This document shows, one piece after another, positions 62,198 through 64,000 of a stretch of 64,000 bases of DNA. How positions within the stretch are numbered: the first letter of the stretch is position 1; every line of letters starts with the position of its first letter. The notes beneath the pieces are model-generated. The model did no database searches and was not told where the DNA came from. It saw only the letters and a list, made by a program, of their open reading frames with translations. Location: positions 2,294,001 to 2,358,000 of the forward strand of contig NZ_CP029693.1 in the NCBI RefSeq assembly GCF_003228315.1, in the 5' to 3' direction. Made by a program: the position numbers and the translations under genes. Source of the DNA: Pseudomonas putida. Its GTDB lineage: Bacteria > Pseudomonadota > Gammaproteobacteria > Pseudomonadales > Pseudomonadaceae.

Positions 62198-62881
62198 ATG
62201 ACCTTGCAGATCGGCTTTCTGTTGTTTCCACAGGTGCAGCAACTCGACCTCACCGGCCCTTACGATGTGTTGGCGTCGTTGCCGGATGTGAAGGTGCATC
62301 TGGTCTGGAAGGATCTGGTGCCCGTCACGGCCAGTACCGGCCTGGTGCTGAAGCCGACCACTACTTTCGATGATTGCCCGAAGCTGGATGTGATTTGCGT
62401 GCCCGGCGGCAGCGGGGTCGGGCCGCTGATGGAAGATGACGAAACCCTGGCGTTTCTCAAGGCCCAGGCCGCGACGGCGCGTTATGTCACCTCGGTGTGC
62501 ACTGGAGCGCTGGTACTGGGCGCAGCGGGTTTGCTCAAGGGTAAACGCGCGACCACGCACTGGGCCTATCACGAGTTGCTGGCGCCTTTGGGGGCGATTG
62601 CGGTGAAGGACCGGGTGGTGCGTGACGGCAATCTGCTGACCGGGGGTGGTATCACGGCGGGTATCGACTTTGCCCTGACCCTGGCCGCCGAGCTGTTCGA
62701 CCGGGACACCGCCGAGCTGGTGCAATTGCAGTTGGAATACGCGCCGGCTCCGCCGTTTCAGGCGGGCAGTCCGGAAACGGCGCCGGCCGGGGTTCTGCGG
62801 GAGGCTCGTGAGCGGGCTGCGGGTTCGTTGAAATTGCGCGGGGAAATCACCCAACGTGCCGCAGCGAAACTGGAACGCTAA
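62198..62881 (+). CDS. inhA: Isonitrile hydratase, DJ-1/PfpI family
   Basis: 227 aa, the length of InhA from P. putida. The sequence IGFLLFPQVQQLDLTGPYDVLASLPDV, VTSVCTGALVLGAAGLLKGKRATTHWAYHELLAPLGA (nucleophile Cys about 101) and GNLLTGGGITAGIDFALTLAAELF match what I recall of that enzyme closely. It hydrates isonitriles to N-substituted formamides. Many genomes annotate such proteins simply as DJ-1/PfpI. It is divergent from an AraC/GlxA regulator. Confidence 0.85.
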   Translation: MTLQIGFLLFPQVQQLDLTGPYDVLASLPDVKVHLVWKDLVPVTASTGLVLKPTTTFDDCPKLDVICVPGGSGVGPLMEDDETLAFLKAQAATARYVTSVCTGALVLGAAGLLKGKRATTHWAYHELLAPLGAIAVKDRVVRDGNLLTGGGITAGIDFALTLAAELFDRDTAELVQLQLEYAPAPPFQAGSPETAPAGVLREARERAAGSLKLRGEITQRAAAKLER

Positions 62882-62884
62882 CCC

Positions 62885-62987
62885 CTGTAGGAGCGAGCCT
62901 GCTCGCGATGGACGCCAGAACACCGCGGGGTGTCAGACTGCCAGCGTTATCGTTAACGACCATCGCGAGCAGGCTCGCTCCTACAGG
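62885..62987. repeat. REPIN, long-spacer class, opposite orientation
   Basis: CTGTAGGAGCGAGCCTGCTCGCGATGG and inverse. Read on the minus strand, its spacer (GGTCGTTAACGATAACGC...GACACCCC) is the same element as the spacers of the two copies flanking cqsA. Confidence 0.9.
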
Positions 62988-63014
62988 GTTGGTGTTCGAG
63001 TTTCGAGCGCCCAT

Positions 63015-63042
63015 AAAAAAACCCGCCGAAGCGGGTTTCTTC
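63015..63042 (-). terminator. Intrinsic terminator of the candidate small RNA
   Basis: Minus strand: AAACCCGC, loop TTCG, GCGGGTTT followed by a T-run (plus A 63015-63021). The plus strand has only TTTCTT after the stem, so it is stronger leftward. It could also end readthrough from the kinase-like gene at 63231. Confidence 0.88.
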
Positions 63043-63128
63043 CAGGACCATTACGACTCCCTGTCGTGTGCTATCCATGCTAATGGCCGATCATCCATGA
63101 TCATGAGCACTCCCTGTGCTCACTGGAT
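63015..63128 (-). ncRNA. Candidate RsmX/Y/Z-family small RNA (RsmA/RsmE-titrating)
   Basis: A transcript of about 114 nt is predicted on the minus strand. Its start is set by TATTCT (plus 63135-63140) with GTTACA 16 nt further upstream, and its end by an intrinsic terminator (AAACCCGC-TTCG-GCGGGTTT then T, 63015-63039). GGA motifs sit in loops: GAGCAC-AGGGA-GTGCTC (63105-63121), GATC-ATGGAT-GATC (around 63093-63098), GC-ATGGATA-GC (63073-63078) and ACGAC-AGGGA-GTCGT (63053-63067). A closing stem pairs GGCCATTA (63081-63088) with TAATGGTC (63046-63053). Upstream, TGTAAG on the plus strand (CTTACA on the minus strand; 63185-63190) matches one half of the GacA upstream box about 57-62 nt before the start; the other half is degenerate. 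Family and size fit RsmX. A 17-codon frame inside is probably fortuitous. Confidence 0.7.
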
Positions 63129-63184
63129 GGGGCCAGAATACGCATCGGATCCAATTTGTAACAGAAGATATAATTGCCATCACG

Positions 63185-63202
63185 TGTAAGACATTCGCTA
63201 TA
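63185..63202. promoter_or_regulatory. GacA-box-like half site
   Basis: TGTAAG-N6-GCTATA: the left half is identical to the TGTAAG-N6-CTTACA box that GacA needs at rsm small-RNA promoters; the right half matches at three of six positions. It is centred about 66 nt upstream of the predicted start of the small RNA. Confidence 0.45.
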
Positions 63203-63230
63203 GCGCTTCTTCCGAAAAACCCCGGATGCA

Positions 63231-64000
63231 TCAGGCACTCAGGCTGCAGGCCGCCAGTTTCGCGACCTGCAGCTGGCTCTCTGCTGCCGCGAGGTCATCG
63301 TCTTCAAGGAACCAGGCCGCCGACAAACCGGCAAAGGCCAGTACCCATTGCAACAGGCGGCGCCGTTCAAGCCCGGAGGCTTCGGCGACCACTTCGATCT
63401 GTCGCTGGAAGCGCCGGGGATCGGTGGCCGTGGGCAGGTCGGGATTACAGATCAGGTTGGCGTAATCGAAGCCACGCTCGCCGATCACCCGTTTGGGGTC
63501 GATGGCCAGCCAGCCGCGAGGGCCGAAATCCAGCACGTTGTCGTGATGCATGTCGCCGTGCAGCACCACCTCGTCCTGCGGGTCGGCCAGCAAGGCTTCG
63601 GCGGTTGCCAGGCTCAGGGAATAGGCTGCGCCCTTCTGCCCGGCGGCCACTCGCAGCGAAGCGAACCAGGGTTTCAGGGGAACCAGCGGCGGTGGAGGTG
63701 TCGGCCTGGGGGCATGCAGGTGTGCCAGCGTCGCGCACAGAATCCGGCTGGCCTCGTCGTCTTGCCCGTTGAGGGCCATGTGCATCAGCGAGCACTTGCC
63801 CATGGCCCGTTCCAGCAGCAGACCGTCGCCATGGTGCGCGTAAACCCGGGCACTGCCGTCGCCGTCCCACCAGGTCATCAACAGGTTGCCGAATTTCTCC
63901 TCGGCATCGACGGCAATTTTCAGCATGGCCGGCACATCGCCCCGGCGCACCGGCAGCAAATGGCTGCCGGGGGTGAAGATGGGTTCACCGTCCGGCACCA
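63231..64000 (-). CDS. Aminoglycoside-phosphotransferase-like kinase (APH(6)/StrB or hydroxyurea-phosphotransferase type), 5' end beyond the window
   Basis: At least 255 residues; the frame is open to the window edge, so the start codon is not certain. The catalytic loop is VVLHGDMHHDNVLDFGPRGWLAIDPKRVIGERGFDYANL, with the Brenner-type HGDxHxxN and the IDPK metal site. WWDGDGSARVYAHHGDGLLLERAMG in the N-terminal lobe is typical of the streptomycin 6-phosphotransferase-related family. Chromosomal members in Pseudomonas usually have no proven resistance role. It ends about 100 nt upstream of the candidate small RNA on the same strand. Confidence 0.85.
   Translation of the reverse strand, partial: VPDGEPIFTPGSHLLPVRRGDVPAMLKIAVDAEEKFGNLLMTWWDGDGSARVYAHHGDGLLLERAMGKCSLMHMALNGQDDEASRILCATLAHLHAPRPTPPPPLVPLKPWFASLRVAAGQKGAAYSLSLATAEALLADPQDEVVLHGDMHHDNVLDFGPRGWLAIDPKRVIGERGFDYANLICNPDLPTATDPRRFQRQIEVVAEASGLERRRLLQWVLAFAGLSAAWFLEDDDLAAAESQLQVAKLAACSLSA

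Noticed and set aside
3085..62987. Recurrent short repeats as a CRISPR array
   Set aside because: The units are dispersed between genes, palindromic and in inverted pairs, with no regular spacers and no cas genes.
63051..63104. A 17-codon minus-strand frame with AGGGAG 5 nt before its ATG
   Set aside because: Both the ribosome-site-like AGGGAG and the end of the frame fall inside perfect hairpins of the candidate RNA, which explain the sequence better than a peptide gene.
1..64000. tRNA, rRNA, prophage or insertion sequence
   Set aside because: No cloverleaf, rRNA block, integrase or transposase frame was found on reading either strand.

Overview
The window reads as chromosomal DNA of a Pseudomonas of the P. 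fluorescens group. The reasons are the high G+C coding bias, the gene families (paa cluster with paaX/paaY, tynA-feaR, SpuD/SpuC-like polyamine genes, ChoX/CaiX-like betaine-binding protein, isonitrile hydratase InhA, EvgS/RocS-like sensor) and about twenty short palindromic REPIN elements (tgtaggagcgagcctgctcgcga and its inverse) lying between genes. Species is not resolved. No phage, plasmid, transposase, CRISPR, rRNA or tRNA is visible.

Layout. (1) 1-8.1 kb: end of an MHS-type transporter; tynA amine oxidase; a Tat-exported metallophosphatase plus cupredoxin pair divergent from an ECF sigma/zinc anti-sigma pair; feaR; paaX. (2) 8.2-24.6 kb: phenylacetate catabolon. paaY-paaX-feaR run leftward and paaFGHIJ-K and paaABCDE-Z run rightward. 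Together with tynA and FeaR this routes phenylethylamine-type amines through phenylacetyl-CoA to acetyl-CoA and succinyl-CoA; the phenylacetaldehyde dehydrogenase and the phenylacetate permease/porin are not in the window. The catabolon is split between paaK and paaA by about 3 kb holding a CqsA-type alpha-oxoamine synthase, preceded by a lux-box-like dyad, and two unknown tandem membrane proteins. (3) 24.7-30.4 kb: polyamine-type binding protein, aminotransferase and LuxR-type regulator; then an enoyl-CoA hydratase/thiolase pair. (4) 30.6-38.8 kb: glycine-zipper protein and a probable quaternary-amine catabolic locus (Rieske oxygenase, GMC dehydrogenase, AraC/GlxA regulator, class II aldolase, betaine-aldehyde-type dehydrogenase, betaine/choline-type binding protein). 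(5) 39-48.5 kb: EmrAB-like pump with two palindromes in its promoter, AhpD-like protein, orphan FecI/FecR, MscS channel with a cyclic-nucleotide domain, pirin, hotdog thioesterase, DkgB reductase. (6) 48.5-55.8 kb: EvgS/BvgS-type hybrid kinase, NarL-type regulator, a receiver-like protein that has lost its phospho-acceptor Asp, and an MgtA-type Mg2+ ATPase with a long structured leader. (7) 56.4-64 kb: type II thioesterase, MFS exporter, GH15 enzyme, small hypothetical, AraC/GlxA regulator divergent from inhA, and a truncated aminoglycoside-phosphotransferase-like gene.

The two most notable items are both regulatory. One is a structured RNA of about 114 nt on the minus strand at 63015-63128, with GGA motifs displayed in hairpin loops, an intrinsic terminator and a GacA-like half site upstream; it looks like a member of the RsmX/Y/Z family of RsmA-titrating RNAs. 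The other is the CqsA-like autoinducer synthase under a CT-N12-AG dyad. All functions are inferred from reading the sequence; no database search was run.
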